Source: Paenibacillus sp. PvR098
GTDB taxonomy: Bacteria; Bacillota; Bacilli; Paenibacillales; NBRC-103111
Length of the DNA: 64,000 nt
Reading direction: 5' to 3'
NCBI RefSeq assembly: GCF_017833255.1
Contig: NZ_JAFIBU010000001.1
Coordinates: 434,001-498,000, forward strand
Shown: positions 25,538 through 33,966 of the stretch, one piece after another
Layout of the letters: each line of letters begins with the position of its first letter
How positions within the stretch are numbered: position 1 is the stretch's first letter
Program-made: the position numbers and the translations under genes
Notes under the pieces: generated by a model
Seen by the model: only the letters and a program-made list of their open reading frames with translations
What the model was told of the DNA's origin: nothing
The model's database searches: none

Positions 25538-25569
25538 AACGTACAACATATATGAATTGTTGTAACGTT
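25538..25569. repeat. Inverted repeat upstream of the LexA-like gene
   Basis: AACGTACAACA and TGTTGTAACGTT form arms that are complementary except for one extra T, separated by nine bases. The centre is about 60 bp before the -35 box of the LexA-like gene; it could be an operator for that protein or another regulator. Confidence 0.45.
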
Positions 25570-25611
25570 CAAATTTCGCTCCGGTGAATAATGTAAGAGG
25601 TAATTATACAC

Positions 25612-25640
25612 TTGAAAAAGAGAACTAATGTTCTTATATT
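25612..25640 (+). promoter_or_regulatory. Promoter with a LexA/SOS box in the spacer
   Basis: TTGAAA and TATATT are 17 bp apart, and the spacer holds the palindrome AGAACTAATGTTCT, i.e. GAAC-N4-GTTC (25622-25633). This is the same geometry as the SOS promoter of the polymerase gene at 20.7 kb. The +1 would be near 25647, 22 bases before the TTG of the LexA-like gene. Confidence 0.75.
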
Positions 25641-25668
25641 GAAATGAGTAAGATTGGAGGGGTTAATC

Positions 25669-25932
25669 TTGCTTGAAGATATAGAGCGAAAAGTTTTGCG
25701 AATCCTTGGTAACTATTCTAGTGTCCGCCGGAGAATGCCAACCCTTAAAGAACTTCGAATTAAGACTGGCCGAAGTCAACGCGGGGTATTATTAGTTCTG
25801 TCTACCTTAGAAAAGGAAGGCTATATATTGTGGAAGGAAGATGATCCTGAGAACATCGTTATCATAGAAGCTTGGGAAAGAAGATCCAGTTTGCCCCCCA
25901 CAAGATTTAATCCTGATCGATTTATGGATTAA
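25669..25932 (+). CDS. LexA DNA-binding-domain-like protein without peptidase domain
   Basis: An 87-residue winged-helix protein. The helices LEDIERKVLRILGNY, PTLKELRIKTG and SQRGVLLVLSTLEKEGYI followed by a short wing (ENIVIIEAW) parallel the N-terminal DNA-binding domain of LexA (PxxREI, STVHxHLxxLExKGxI, RAIEI). The C-terminal self-cleaving Ser/Lys domain of LexA (about 120 residues) is absent; the protein ends in a short Pro-rich tail. The TTG start lies six bases after GGAGGGG. The promoter has a perfect LexA half-site pair, so the gene is probably SOS-induced and may compete with or mimic LexA. A generic phage-type repressor is the alternative. Confidence 0.65.
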   Translation: MLEDIERKVLRILGNYSSVRRRMPTLKELRIKTGRSQRGVLLVLSTLEKEGYILWKEDDPENIVIIEAWERRSSLPPTRFNPDRFMD

Positions 25933-26376
25933 TAAGAGCTAAATTAAGGAGTTTTGGCAATTGAATCGTTTGAGTTTTTGCGGTCAAGCTAGAGAGATAA
26001 TGTTTCCTATACATAGAATTCGGTCCCCATTTCGTCCCCAACACTATTTTTTAAATGTGTTACTATAGAGAATAAAAAACTTTTTTGTACAGAAAAACCC
26101 TTTAAAATAAAGGGTTTAGAGAAGTCGTTACAATAATTCAGGGCCCCGTCTCGCGACGAGGCCCTTTCATGGGAGAGGAGAAACCGGACGAAGAGCTTAT
26201 GGGGAACGTAAGTCTTCTCCGCGGTTGTCTACGACATTTTCGGATGTCGATGATATAAGGATGACCTTTTACGAACAAAGATATACATGAGAGGAAAAAA
26301 ATTTTGGATTTTTTGTGCAAAAGATTTCGTTTATGGTACGATAGCATTACTACACAGGTAAAGGAAGGCTGTAAGA
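25933..26376. other. Gene-free stretch before rsmD
   Basis: No gene is supported. It holds an AT-rich hairpin AAACCCTTT/AAGGGTTT (26095-26117), copy B of the 41-bp repeat, and a candidate rsmD promoter: TTGTGC (26313-26318) and TACGAT (26337-26342), 18 bp apart. Confidence 0.5.
26132..26172. repeat. 41-bp palindromic repeat, copy B
   Basis: Direct copy of the element at 24643-24683 with five mismatches; the palindromic core GGGCCCCGTCTCGCGACGAGGCC could act as a terminator, but no T run follows. Confidence 0.75.
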
Positions 26377-26937
26377 ATGAGAGTCATATCGGGCAGTGCC
26401 AAAGGCCGGCCGCTCAAAGCGGTGCCGGGTACGGGGACAAGGCCCACAACGGATAAGGTGAAGGAAGCAGTATTCAGCATGATCGGGCCTTATTTTGACG
26501 GTGGACAGGTGCTGGATTTATTCGCTGGTACGGGCGGTCTTAGTATTGAAGCGCTTAGCCGGGGGATGGATCAGGCCGTACTCACGGATATGGACAAGAA
26601 AGCGATTGACACGATACGTCACAATCTGCAGGCTACCGGCTTGTCAGATCGGGCTGAGGTGTACCGCAATGACGCCCTACGCGCCATCAAAGCGCTTTCC
26701 AAGCGGGAAGCGCAGTTTGATTTGGTTTTTATGGATCCGCCATACAAGCTTAAGATCATAGGGGAGCTGTTGGAGCAGCTGCAGCAGGACGGTTTGCTTG
26801 CAGAGGGGGCGCGTGTCGTCGTCGAGCATGACGCAGAAGACCGGCATGAAGAAAGCTACGGGTCTTTGGAGCAGGTGCGCCGGGCGGAATACGGCGATAC
26901 GGCAATAACGATTTACCAAAGCCGTGCAGGGGTATAG
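26377..26937 (+). CDS. rsmD: 16S rRNA (guanine(966)-N(2))-methyltransferase
   Basis: A 186-residue S-adenosylmethionine-dependent enzyme that methylates G966 of 16S rRNA. Visible are the start MRVISGSAKGRPL, the SAM loop VLDLFAGTGGLSIEALSRG near residue 45 and the catalytic DPPY near 120. The rsmD-coaD-ylbJ-ylbL-tmcAL-yceD-rpmF order is that of B. subtilis ylbH to rpmF. Confidence 0.96.
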   Translation: MRVISGSAKGRPLKAVPGTGTRPTTDKVKEAVFSMIGPYFDGGQVLDLFAGTGGLSIEALSRGMDQAVLTDMDKKAIDTIRHNLQATGLSDRAEVYRNDALRAIKALSKREAQFDLVFMDPPYKLKIIGELLEQLQQDGLLAEGARVVVEHDAEDRHEESYGSLEQVRRAEYGDTAITIYQSRAGV

Positions 26938-26957
26938 AAACATATAGGCAACGTTAG

Positions 26958-27515
<558 letters not shown>

Positions 27516-27545
27516 AACGTTCCCGTGACTTCTGCCGAACATCAT

Positions 27546-28811
27546 CTATAGAGGACCATGCCTTTGGCGTCCACGGTAAAACAGAAAGGCCGAAAACACC
27601 GAAAGCACCAGAAGGATTAGGATGATGGTTCCGAACTGGAGCATCATCGGACTGATGAACGGCCAGAGGCTGCTGTTTCCGTCACTCCAACTAGAGCTGG
27701 CGGCACGGTAGTTGGCGAGTACGGGCTGTTCCTGACTCGTCCAACCGATCAGCGGCTTCCACGAGAGCAGCGTCAGCACGAAGGCAATACCTCCATGGTG
27801 GATACGCGACAGTACAAAACGCGAGTACCGAAGGTCCGTTGAGGCGGTCAAGCTTTTGACTTGTGCGTGGGTGGATAAACCGCCCCAAGCCAGCATCAAG
27901 CTGAGAAGCGCATAGAAGAAGGAGCTGTGCGATGCGCTGGCAGCCTGTGCCATCGCGTAAGCGCCTAAATGCGGTTCGAAGAAACCGGTGATTAGCGCGG
28001 AGACTAATGATAAAGCGTCGTTAGAACGGGTTCCGAGCAAGGAAACGGCGGAAGCAAGCGCCTCCTGCAGGCCGGAAAGGGATAGGGCATGGATCATCAC
28101 GGAGAACATCATCATGCACCCGCCTATGATGAAAAGCTGCTGCACGCCGAAAAAGACGGCATCACCCAGAAGCTTACCGAAAGTCCGTCCGTCGCGAGCC
28201 TTCGCTTCATAAAACGCTTGAAAGCTGTGTGAGAGCCAGCCTTTCCTAGCGTATTTTTTTACGGAAGCGTGCCTTCCGGCATCGAAACGGTGAAGGACAG
28301 CCATCAGTAAAGCCGCGGTATAATGGATTATGGCGAGCGAAAGTCCAGCCGCAGGACTGCCAAGGAAACCTACGCCGACAACGCTGACCATAAATACCGG
28401 GCTAGATATATGGGAGACGGCCAGCAGCCGTTCGCCTTCTTCCCGTGTCAGAAGCCCGTCCGTGCGAAGTGTACCTACTGCTGCGGCTCCGGCAGGCATA
28501 CCCGCTGTGAAGCCAAGGGAGAGCACCCAGCCTCCGATGCCGGGGAGCCGAAGAAGGATGCGCAGCAATGGTTCCATCAGTGCGCCGAGGCCGTGCAGGA
28601 CTCCCATGCCGCGCAGGAGCTCTGTGACGATCAGGAACGGCAGCAGCGCCGGAAAGACAAGCTTCCACCAGAGGTTCAAGCCTTGAAGGGAGGCTTGAAA
28701 CGCTTGTGCGGGAAACAAAATAATGCTGATCACTAAAGCAAGCGCCGCAGCGCCTAAGAATAACGTAGTCAAGCGTGGGGAGAGAAGGGCCTGCAATGCT
28801 TTCGCTTTCAT
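27546..28811 (-). CDS. ylbJ: Sporulation integral membrane protein YlbJ
   Basis: A 421-residue polytopic membrane protein with nucleoside-recognition (Gate) domains: LWWKLVFPALLPFLIVTELL near residue 45 and GFTAGMPAGAAAVGTLRTDGLLT near 95 are typical. YlbJ is needed for spore formation, probably as a transporter in the engulfed forespore. It is the only minus-strand gene between coaD and ylbL. The ATG lies six bases after GGAGTG; a GTG three codons upstream overlaps that site and is less likely. Confidence 0.92.
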   Translation of the reverse strand: MKAKALQALLSPRLTTLFLGAAALALVISIILFPAQAFQASLQGLNLWWKLVFPALLPFLIVTELLRGMGVLHGLGALMEPLLRILLRLPGIGGWVLSLGFTAGMPAGAAAVGTLRTDGLLTREEGERLLAVSHISSPVFMVSVVGVGFLGSPAAGLSLAIIHYTAALLMAVLHRFDAGRHASVKKYARKGWLSHSFQAFYEAKARDGRTFGKLLGDAVFFGVQQLFIIGGCMMMFSVMIHALSLSGLQEALASAVSLLGTRSNDALSLVSALITGFFEPHLGAYAMAQAASASHSSFFYALLSLMLAWGGLSTHAQVKSLTASTDLRYSRFVLSRIHHGGIAFVLTLLSWKPLIGWTSQEQPVLANYRAASSSWSDGNSSLWPFISPMMLQFGTIILILLVLSVFSAFLFYRGRQRHGPL

Positions 28812-28931
28812 CCGAATCACTCCAGCTTCAATCAGATTGGTACATGTTTACGCTTTGTCCGCATGGATTAGACCAGGCCGGCGTACCATACAGAGATATA
28901 CATATTATACGAACGGGTGGGGGAACGCTCT

Positions 28932-30035
28932 ATGGGAGATGCTCGGCATATGAAACGGGCGTCACGCATCGTTTTTTCGGTTTTCACTGCCATAGCTTTG
29001 TTGTATCTGATTTACTTCATGCCACTGCCATTATATATTTTCAAACCGGGTACGGCGGATGTTATTGAGCCTATGGTTCAAGTGGAGCAGTCCGCAGCTG
29101 AAGATAAAGGGCAGTTTATGCTGACGACAGTTGCGGTAAGCGATGCAACGGTATACGGGTACCTGATGTCGTTCATACGCCCTTATCAGGAGCTGCGTTT
29201 GAAGGAGGACCTGCTGCGCAGGGGAGAGACAGAAACGGAGTACACCCAGCGGCAAGCGGTCGTCATGATGACATCGCAGGCGGATGCGATTCAGGCTGTC
29301 TATAACAAGCTGAACATTCCATACCGAATCAACCATGACGGAGTCGTCATTGAACATATCTATCCTGATTTTCCGGCTCAAGAGGTACTGCGGGCCGGGG
29401 ATAATATCGTCAAAATTGATGATAAGCCGATTGCAACAGCGGATGAGCTGCGGTCGTCGTTAGCGAATAAAAAAGTAGGGGATACGGTTGCCATAAGCTA
29501 TAAGCGGGGGAATGTGACCCGGACGGACAACGTCGCTTTGGCTGTTTTGCCGAGCGAGGAGACTTCTGCTCCGGCACCAGCTGCCGAGCCGCAAAGAGCC
29601 GGGCTTGGTATCGTTCCTGTAGAAGTACACAGCATTCAGGCGGAATCCGAAGACAAACAAGTGGCGATTAAGGCGGGGAACATCGGGGGGCCCTCCGCTG
29701 GACTGATGTTTTCACTGGAGATTTTCAACCGTTTCGTACCTGAGGATATATCGAAAGGATATAAAATTGCAGGTACAGGAGAGATTGACCGGGATGGGAA
29801 TGTTAGAGTCATCGGGGGGATCAAGCACAAGATCGTGGCGGCCGACCGGGTGGGAGCCGATATTTTCTTCAGCCCCAAAGATTACCGCACTCCGGACGGA
29901 CGAACGATCCCGAACTATTCGGATGCGAAGCAGCGCGCCGAAGAAATCGGGACGGATATGACCATCGTCCCGGTAGGGACGTTGGATGAGGCTTTGCAAT
30001 ACTTGGCCGGGCTGCCGGTCAAGCCGAGCAGTTAG
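28932..30035 (+). CDS. ylbL: PDZ and Lon-like protease domain protein (YlbL/SepM type)
   Basis: A 367-residue membrane-anchored serine protease. The order is one N-terminal membrane span (FSVFTAIALLYLIYFMPLPLYIF), a PDZ domain (about 120-200, with AGDNIVKIDDKPIATADELR) and a Lon-type S16 domain with the catalytic Ser in GGPSAGLM near 252 and Lys in GGIKHK near 296. Such proteins process peptides outside the membrane. ATG 28932 is chosen because GGGGGA precedes it at good distance; GTG 28917 and ATG 28950 are alternatives. It diverges from ylbJ. Confidence 0.92.
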   Translation: MGDARHMKRASRIVFSVFTAIALLYLIYFMPLPLYIFKPGTADVIEPMVQVEQSAAEDKGQFMLTTVAVSDATVYGYLMSFIRPYQELRLKEDLLRRGETETEYTQRQAVVMMTSQADAIQAVYNKLNIPYRINHDGVVIEHIYPDFPAQEVLRAGDNIVKIDDKPIATADELRSSLANKKVGDTVAISYKRGNVTRTDNVALAVLPSEETSAPAPAAEPQRAGLGIVPVEVHSIQAESEDKQVAIKAGNIGGPSAGLMFSLEIFNRFVPEDISKGYKIAGTGEIDRDGNVRVIGGIKHKIVAADRVGADIFFSPKDYRTPDGRTIPNYSDAKQRAEEIGTDMTIVPVGTLDEALQYLAGLPVKPSS

Positions 30036-30036
30036 G

Positions 30037-31272
30037 TTATGTACGAATGGGCGCTTCGTAATAATCGCGGAACCAATCGTCGGGCGTCGGCAGCGCGTAT
30101 CCCAAGGAGTATACGGATGTCGCGCGGAGGTCCAGCTCCAGGAGCGGGGAGGTTACTGTCGTCACTTTGGTGACGATGGGGACCTTCGCCGTTTTTTTCA
30201 TCCGCTTGAGCAGCTCCTGCCCTCTTGGACTGAAGCCGAGCACGCGTAAATACGGCACGCCCTGTCGAAGAGTATCGGAGGACAAGTCCTGTTTCGTATG
30301 ATTCAGCAGGATACGCAGCAGGGTCCGCTGCAGCTTGGTGCGCGTGTAACGTTTCGTTTTGAGCCTGCCGATCAGTGCTTCCACCAGAGCTCCTTGAGAA
30401 TCTTCTGGACGAATATCAGCCAGCGCTTTCCGGATACGGTGCTCGAGCCCTTCGTTCACCTCGTGAAAGGATGTGAGCTGCTGCGGACTGTGATGCATCA
30501 GTTGCAGCAGCAGCGGCCTGGCTAAGCGCTCCCAATCGATCGGACCGCGACCGGCTTTCCATTCGCGGGTCATAATGTCCAGCGTCGCGGCGGGTACGAA
30601 GGGACGGATGCCCTCCAGAGAACGGTCCGTCATCAGGATTCGGCGGATAGCTGTAGCGCTTGCAATCTGTTTATCCGTGATATCGGGTTGGTGGTAGTCT
30701 GCTTTCGTTCTCGTGATGGTCAGAGGTTCGATGCTGCTTTGCAGACGACGTAATGCGATCAGGTAGTGGAGACCGAGCGTATTGTTCGGCTTCGCCAGTT
30801 CTTCCTCATTGGCCTCGGGCAAGAGATGAGCTACCGCTCTGCTGTAAGCCGCCGGATACGGGATGCCTGTTTTCAGCTCGAGCTGCAGCAGCCGGGTAAG
30901 CTCTTCAGGCTCCTCGTGCAGCTTGTCAGCAGCTGCTTTAAGCCAATCGATCCTGCCACTCTCGCAGCCAAAGCACAGGCTGTCCACGACGCCCGTAGCG
31001 TCTAAGGCGGATACCGCACCGTAAGCGAACCATTCGGCGGGCTGAGCGGAGAAAGCGACTGGCAGTTCCAGCACGAGATCCGCGCCCATTCGCAGCGCCA
31101 TTTCAGCGCGAGCCCATTTATCAACGATGGCGGGCTCGCCCCGCTGAAGAAAATGACCGCTCATGACACAAATTGCACTGTCCGCTCCCGATACCTTTTT
31201 GGATTGTTGGTAATGATAGTAATGACCGTTATGCAGCGGGTTATATTCGACAATCAAACCGACCGTTCGCAT
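30037..31272 (-). CDS. tmcAL: tRNA(Met) cytidine acetate ligase
   Basis: A 411-residue nucleotidyltransferase-fold enzyme (YlbM) that activates acetate with ATP and acetylates C34 of elongator tRNA(Met). The ATP-binding NPLHNGHYYH is at residues 11-20 and the substrate segment SGHFLQRGEPAIVDKWARAEMAL near 38. The second ATG (31272) lies nine bases after GGAGG, the first (31278) only three, so I prefer the second. Only one base separates its stop from the ylbL stop. Confidence 0.94.
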   Translation of the reverse strand: MRTVGLIVEYNPLHNGHYYHYQQSKKVSGADSAICVMSGHFLQRGEPAIVDKWARAEMALRMGADLVLELPVAFSAQPAEWFAYGAVSALDATGVVDSLCFGCESGRIDWLKAAADKLHEEPEELTRLLQLELKTGIPYPAAYSRAVAHLLPEANEEELAKPNNTLGLHYLIALRRLQSSIEPLTITRTKADYHQPDITDKQIASATAIRRILMTDRSLEGIRPFVPAATLDIMTREWKAGRGPIDWERLARPLLLQLMHHSPQQLTSFHEVNEGLEHRIRKALADIRPEDSQGALVEALIGRLKTKRYTRTKLQRTLLRILLNHTKQDLSSDTLRQGVPYLRVLGFSPRGQELLKRMKKTAKVPIVTKVTTVTSPLLELDLRATSVYSLGYALPTPDDWFRDYYEAPIRT

Positions 31273-31355
31273 AGGCATAGTCCTCCGTTCTTGCCGTACA
31301 GTGCATTTTCACAACATAGACACATGATTATTCACTATAGCACGAACTGAAAATG

Positions 31356-31385
31356 TTGACAAAATGTAACGGTTGTCGATATAAT
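31356..31385 (+). promoter_or_regulatory. SigA-type promoter of yceD-rpmF
   Basis: A perfect -35 TTGACA and a perfect -10 TATAAT are separated by 18 bp; +1 lies near 31392, 21 bases before the yceD start. A strong constitutive promoter, as expected for a ribosomal protein gene. Confidence 0.85.
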
Positions 31386-31412
31386 AATCTTTGTTTGTTT
31401 GGGGTGATACTC

Positions 31413-31940
31413 ATGTTCATACATTTAAAGGACTTGGCTGCAAAAGGCACGATGCGGCTGGAAGGCACTGAGGATTTGACCGAGGTTCTTCCGAAGTCAG
31501 GAAGCTTACTGGGCTGCGGCCCCCTGCACGTTCGACTGGATGCGCAGAATAAAGCCGGCGGTGCAGAAGTCTCGGGAGAGCTGGAAATCGATGTGGAACA
31601 AGCTTGTTCCCGATGTCTTGCTCCAGTGGCTGAGCATTTGACAATTCCGTTTCACGAAACGTTTGTCAAAGGCGAAGAGAAGGCGCTGGAAGCATCCGAT
31701 GACGAAGAAGAGAACGTGGAAGACGTGCTTTATGTCTCAGAGGATCGAATAGAGCTCGAGCCTTATCTGGTCGAGAGCGTGATGCTCGCCATGCCGTTCA
31801 TTCCGCTGTGCAGTGAAGATTGTCAAGGTCTGTGTCCCGTTTGCGGAACCAACAAGAACGAGCAGGCTTGCGGCTGCAAGCAGGACAAGGTGGACCCGCG
31901 TCTGGCCGGACTGGCGGATTTCTTTAAAGATCAATCGTAG
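31413..31940 (+). CDS. yceD: YceD (DUF177) family protein
   Basis: A 175-residue protein. It has a CSRC pair near residue 65 in EQACSRCLAP and a Cys-rich end (PLCSEDCQGLCPVCGTN, then ACGC) that probably binds zinc. DUF177 proteins are linked to 23S rRNA maturation and nearly always precede rpmF, as here. The ATG follows GGGGTGA. Confidence 0.92.
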   Translation: MFIHLKDLAAKGTMRLEGTEDLTEVLPKSGSLLGCGPLHVRLDAQNKAGGAEVSGELEIDVEQACSRCLAPVAEHLTIPFHETFVKGEEKALEASDDEEENVEDVLYVSEDRIELEPYLVESVMLAMPFIPLCSEDCQGLCPVCGTNKNEQACGCKQDKVDPRLAGLADFFKDQS

Positions 31941-31976
31941 GCAAGCAGCATTGAATTCGTTGAAGGAGGTGGGAAT

Positions 31977-32150
31977 ATGGCAGTACCTCAAAGGAGAACA
32001 TCCAAAACGCGCCGTGACAAGCGTCGTACTCACTTTAAATTAGAAGTTCCAGGCATGATTAAATGCGATAATTGCGGAGAGTTGAAAATGGCTCACCGTG
32101 TATGCAAAGTTTGCGGTCATTACAAGAAAAGAGAGATCGTAAACCAGTAA
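31977..32150 (+). CDS. rpmF: 50S ribosomal protein L32
   Basis: A 57-residue zinc-binding ribosomal protein with the classic start [20 protein letters not shown] and two CxxC pairs (KCDNC and VCKVC). It is the zinc-containing paralogue type. A strong GAAGGAGGTGGG ribosome site precedes it. Co-transcribed with yceD. Confidence 0.98.
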   Translation: MAVPQRRTSKTRRDKRRTHFKLEVPGMIKCDNCGELKMAHRVCKVCGHYKKREIVNQ

Positions 32151-32169
32151 TCGCATACGGGTTTAAAAG

Positions 32170-32206
32170 ATAGTGCTTCCCTTTTGGGTGAGGCGCTATT
32201 TTTTTA
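32170..32206 (+). terminator. Intrinsic terminator after rpmF
   Basis: A ten-base stem (ATAGTGCTTC with GAGGCGCTAT, two G-U pairs) is followed by TTTTTTTAT. It ends yceD-rpmF before the FapR-controlled operon. Confidence 0.85.
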
Positions 32207-32216
32207 TTCGGCTAAC

Positions 32217-32267
32217 TTCCATTTTGTGCGGGAATCCTTTATACTTTTCTTTATGACTAGGTCATAA
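32217..32267 (+). promoter_or_regulatory. fapR promoter with a FapR-type operator
   Basis: A -10 box TATACT (32240-32245) lies 17 bp after a weak -35 TTCCAT. Just past it, over the expected start, is the palindrome TTATGAC-TAG-GTCATAA (32251-32267). Position and shape match the FapR operators that control fapR-plsX-fab genes in Bacillus, although the bases differ from the B. subtilis form. Malonyl-CoA would release FapR. Confidence 0.65.
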
Positions 32268-32371
32268 GATGAAGTGGTCAGATGGTTGGCAGCATAAGCC
32301 AATGCTTTTGGCAAATGCACTGCTATAAAAGGACTAAAGAATATGAAGCTATTCGTACATATGTTAAAAAG

Positions 32372-32980
32372 GTGGTGCTCGTCATCGAACGCATTCCGAA
32401 ACGACAGCGCCAGCAGCAGTTGGCCAAAGCGATTGAAGAGAACCCTTTTATTACGGATGAAGAATTGACGAGATTGTTCCAAGTCAGTATCCAAACGATC
32501 CGGCTGGATCGGCTCGAGCTCGGCATTCCCGAGCTGCGCGAGCGAATGAAGCTGATGGCGGAGCAGTCGTACGATCAGGTGCGTTCTCTTCCCCTGCATG
32601 AAGTCATTGGGGATGTGATCGATCTGCAGCTTGACAAGAGCGGGATTTCGATGTTTGAAATCAAAGAGGAGCATGTGTTTTCCCGAACGAAAATCGCGCG
32701 GGGGCATCATATTTTCTCACAAGCGAATTCTCTAGCCGTAGCACTAATTAACGATCAGGTGGCACTCACAGCGGCGGCGGATATCCGTTTCGTACGACAG
32801 GTCCGATTAGCGGAGAAATGCATCGCGAAAGCGTATGTCCGCTCCATTTCCAAAGGGAAAGCGAAAGTAGAAGTATTCACCTACGTCGGAGACGAAATGG
32901 TTTTCCAAGGGAATTTCATTATTTATCATTCGAATAAAGACCGCTCTGAAGGAGGAGAAGTTCATGCGGATCGCGATTGA
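32372..32980 (+). CDS. fapR: Fatty acid and phospholipid biosynthesis repressor FapR
   Basis: About 200 residues. The N-terminal DeoR-like helix-turn-helix (FITDEELTRLFQVSIQTIRLDRLELGIPELRERMK) is followed by a hot-dog domain that binds malonyl-CoA (VIGDVIDLQLDKSG to GNFIIYHS). FapR senses malonyl-CoA and represses lipid genes including its own operon. The start is unclear: homologues begin ERIPKRQRQ. GTG 32372 and GTG 32375 overlap the ribosome site AAGGTGG, while the codon eight bases after it is ATC (32384). I give the first GTG. The end overlaps plsX by 17 bases. Confidence 0.93.
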   Translation: MVLVIERIPKRQRQQQLAKAIEENPFITDEELTRLFQVSIQTIRLDRLELGIPELRERMKLMAEQSYDQVRSLPLHEVIGDVIDLQLDKSGISMFEIKEEHVFSRTKIARGHHIFSQANSLAVALINDQVALTAAADIRFVRQVRLAEKCIAKAYVRSISKGKAKVEVFTYVGDEMVFQGNFIIYHSNKDRSEGGEVHADRD

Positions 32981-33962
32981 TGCGATGGGCGGAGACCATG
33001 CGCCGCAAGCGGCGATGGAGGGAGCCGCTGCCGCAGCTAAGGAATGGTCGGATATCACCGTCATTGTGGTAGGGGATACCGCCCGGCTGGAGCCTCTGCT
33101 TCAAGGAAACAAGCCGGCCAATCTGGAACTTCGGCATGCCTCCGAAACGATCGAAGCCGATGACGAGCCTGTCAAGGCCGTTCGGCGCAAAAAAGACGCC
33201 TCCATGGTCGTTGCCGGCCGCATGGTGAAGGAGCAGGAAGCCGATGCGATGATCTCGGCGGGCAATACAGGTGCGCTCATGACGACGGGGCTGCTCGTGG
33301 TCGGCCGGATTGAAGGCATTGAGCGCCCGGCGCTGGCCCCGATGCTGCCGACTACGGATGGAGAAGGCATACTGGCCCTTGATCTTGGAGCCAACATGGA
33401 TGCGACTGCAGAACAATTGGTGCAGTACGCCATCATGGGCAGCTTGTACCGGAGTAAAGTGCATGGGCTTAGCGAGCCGCGCGTTGGCCTGCTGAACGTC
33501 GGGACTGAGGCGATGAAGGGCAATGAAGTAGCCAAAGCGGCTTATCCGCTGCTTGAACAGGCGCCGATCCGGTTTGTGGGCAACGTGGAATCCAGGGATA
33601 TACTGCGGAAGCCTTGCGACGTCGTCGTCTGTGACGGCTTTGCGGGGAACATCATGCTGAAGTCGATGGAAGGCACGGCATCGGTTATTTTCTCAGCGCT
33701 GAAGGAAGAGTTCACCCGCACTTGGTATACTAAGATTGCCGCCGCGATTGTGAAGAAAGGGTTGGGCCAATTCCGCAAAAAGCTGGATTACACGGAACAC
33801 GGGGCAGCCCCGCTGCTTGGCATTAACGGCCTGGTGCTGAAAAGTCACGGTTCCTCCAATGCGGTGGCTTTCAAAAATGCAGTTCGGCAGGCACGGATCG
33901 CCTTAAAGAACGATTTGGTCCGAAGCATATCTGCGGAAATCAGTAATGGAAGCGAGTTGTAA
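32964..33962 (+). CDS. plsX: Phosphate acyltransferase PlsX
   Basis: A 332-residue enzyme that converts acyl-ACP and phosphate to acyl-phosphate, the donor for PlsY. Typical segments are the start MRIAIDAMGGDHAP, ISAGNTGALM near residue 93, LDLGANMD near 138 and CDGFAGNIMLKSMEG near 217. It overlaps fapR and is translated from GAAGGAGGAG. Confidence 0.96.
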   Translation: MRIAIDAMGGDHAPQAAMEGAAAAAKEWSDITVIVVGDTARLEPLLQGNKPANLELRHASETIEADDEPVKAVRRKKDASMVVAGRMVKEQEADAMISAGNTGALMTTGLLVVGRIEGIERPALAPMLPTTDGEGILALDLGANMDATAEQLVQYAIMGSLYRSKVHGLSEPRVGLLNVGTEAMKGNEVAKAAYPLLEQAPIRFVGNVESRDILRKPCDVVVCDGFAGNIMLKSMEGTASVIFSALKEEFTRTWYTKIAAAIVKKGLGQFRKKLDYTEHGAAPLLGINGLVLKSHGSSNAVAFKNAVRQARIALKNDLVRSISAEISNGSEL

Positions 33963-33966
33963 ACAA

